Shown: positions 63,064 through 64,000 of the stretch, piece after piece | Layout of the letters: every line of letters starts with the position of its first letter | Position numbering within the stretch: the first letter of the stretch is position 1 | Assembly (NCBI GenBank): GCA_018826515.1 | Contig: JAHKAM010000034.1 | Coordinates: forward strand, 62,001-126,000 | Source of the DNA: Alphaproteobacteria bacterium | GTDB lineage: Bacteria; Pseudomonadota; Alphaproteobacteria; Caulobacterales; Caulobacteraceae | Length of the DNA: 64,000 bases | Direction: 5' to 3' | Notes under the pieces: generated by a model | The model's input: only the letters and a program-made list of their open reading frames with translations | What the model was told of the DNA's origin: nothing | Database searches by the model: none | Program-made: the position numbers and the translations under genes

Positions 63064-63624
63064 TCAGGGGGTCGGCAGGGCGCGGCAGCGCGCGATCCAG
63101 GCCTCCTGCGTCTCCAGGTTCGCGGGCCGGTCGCACGGCTCCACGACCGGTCGCATCGTGTCCTCGAAGCTTTCAAGCGCTCCGTCGGACGCCGGTTCGT
63201 CACCGCAAACGCGCGTCAGTGATCCTCCAAACCCGCTTTCCGATCGCCGCATCACCGTCCGGCAGTTCTGCCTGGGGGCGGCGCTGCCGCTGGGGGCGGG
63301 CGGTTCGGCCGCAGCCCCGGCGCGGGCCATGGCCAGCCGGTTGCGCGCCTGCCGTCGGCACGCGTCGTCGCCGGCGGAGCCGCACTGAACCTGTTCCCAT
63401 CGGTGAGGGTTGGTCAGGGCCCAGATCGGCACGCCGTTGTCGGCGGAGACGGGCTCGCGACGACGGAAAAGCGAATACCGGGACGCGCGGTCGGTGGTCG
63501 CCTCCCCCGGAGCATCGCGGGCTTCCGCCGCGGGGGCCTGCGGGGCGGGCGCCGGATCGGAGGCTGGCGCGGTTCGTACGGGGCCGTCCTGGATCAGGGC
63601 GATGAGCAACAGGGCGGTGATCAT
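63064..63624 (-). CDS. Hypothetical exported protein
   Basis: 186 residues with a weak signal peptide (MITALLLIALIQDGPVRT), an Ala/Pro-rich linker and six Cys (VQCGS, DACRR, QNCRT, RVCGD, EPCDR, ARCRAL) that probably form disulphides. ATG overlaps the upstream stop (ATGA). No family recognised. Confidence 0.65.
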   Translation of the reverse strand: MITALLLIALIQDGPVRTAPASDPAPAPQAPAAEARDAPGEATTDRASRYSLFRRREPVSADNGVPIWALTNPHRWEQVQCGSAGDDACRRQARNRLAMARAGAAAEPPAPSGSAAPRQNCRTVMRRSESGFGGSLTRVCGDEPASDGALESFEDTMRPVVEPCDRPANLETQEAWIARCRALPTP

Positions 63625-64000
63625 CGCGGACGCATCACGGAATCGAGGACCCGCGCAGCGGCCCCTGACCGGTCGCCGCAGACGATCGTCCCGGACGAGG
63701 ACGACGTACCGGCATCCGGATCACTCCGGCCTTCCTGCCGGGTGGTGCAGCGCCCGCCGAAGGCCGTGCCGGAGCGCGCGTCCGGCGGGTCATCGGCCCC
63801 CGAGGCGACCATGGTCGCTGGCGGACGGGGACGGAAATCGGGCAGTCGGGCCCGCAGCGCTGACCCGACCCGGTGTTCGCAGGCCTCCAGCGTTTCGCCG
63901 GACCGCCGCACCAGCGGGCTGCAATGGGACAGGATGAATCCGTAGGGATCACGCAGCGCCGAGTCGGGGATCTCGATCTGCGGGTCTCCGGCCGGCGCCG
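63621..64000 (-). CDS. Hypothetical Cys-containing protein, partial
   Basis: Frame open to the right edge, at least 125 residues (SALRDPYGFILSHCSPLV, ETLEACEHRVGSALRARL, GGRCTTRQ, TIVCGDRSG). Cys spacing around the last two resembles the coupled downstream gene (NCRT with VCGD), so the two may be related exported proteins. A GTG at 63911 is an internal codon, not a required start. Confidence 0.55.
   Translation of the reverse strand, partial: APAGDPQIEIPDSALRDPYGFILSHCSPLVRRSGETLEACEHRVGSALRARLPDFRPRPPATMVASGADDPPDARSGTAFGGRCTTRQEGRSDPDAGTSSSSGTIVCGDRSGAAARVLDSVMRPR

Overview
The window is high-GC DNA with almost no intergenic space, strongly GC-rich third codon positions, and GGAG-type ribosome binding sites. 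The gene content points to an alphaproteobacterium of the Caulobacterales, most likely Brevundimonas or a close relative. The evidence is a fliF-fliG-fliH-fliN-flbD-flhA cluster of Caulobacter type, promoters carrying a CtrA-like TTAA-N7-TTAA box, CarD, a 113-residue FdxA, a FecA-like TonB receptor, and an extended UvrB. This is inference from gene content; no rRNA is present to confirm it.

Layout. 1-7515: end of an Nramp-type transporter, an MGMT/PEP-mutase-family gene pair, a FecA-like receptor and uvrB. 7516-11554: an accessory, visibly more AT-rich island. It holds a structured intergenic RNA candidate, a 53-residue basic amphipathic protein, an XRE regulator and a retron-type reverse transcriptase (YADD, NAxxH and ITG motifs). 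Downstream are a Cys-rich protein of unknown function, an antitoxin-like XRE gene that seems to have lost its start, and two paralogous nucleoside-deoxyribosyltransferase-like genes, one with a membrane anchor. I regard this as a defence island whose core is a retron; it is the best candidate for an undescribed system in the window.

11838-36750: mostly housekeeping and envelope genes. They include an orphan small-terminase-like pair, a cold shock protein, an extensin-like protein, a serine hydrolase, PPK2, GluQ-RS, three tandem JmjC/Cupin_4 oxygenase paralogues, AlkA, a TRIC channel, an HNH nuclease, a transglutaminase, an M1 peptidase, a glycosyltransferase, L28, a PadR pair, CarD, FdxA, YceI, an S4 protein, a SUV3-like helicase and tRNA-Arg(CCT). 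36752-40621: a 31-residue membrane peptide, a DUF983 protein, a large TPR-type secreted protein and HU.

40740-58286: flagellar genes in three blocks: fliO-fliP on the minus strand with divergent flgB-flgC-fliE; fliQ-fliR-flhB; and fliF-fliG-fliH-fliN-flbD-[class A beta-lactamase]-flhA. The three plus-strand blocks share one promoter architecture with fixed spacing. A minus-strand group (2OG oxygenase, acyltransferase, pentapeptide protein, spermidine-synthase-like protein, folE) lies between the first two blocks. 58426-64000: a membrane protein, a histidine kinase / response regulator / hybrid HisKA_2 kinase module, a Nudix hydrolase, a CsbD protein and two small Cys-containing secreted proteins. 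At least four different palindromic intergenic repeats are scattered through the window.
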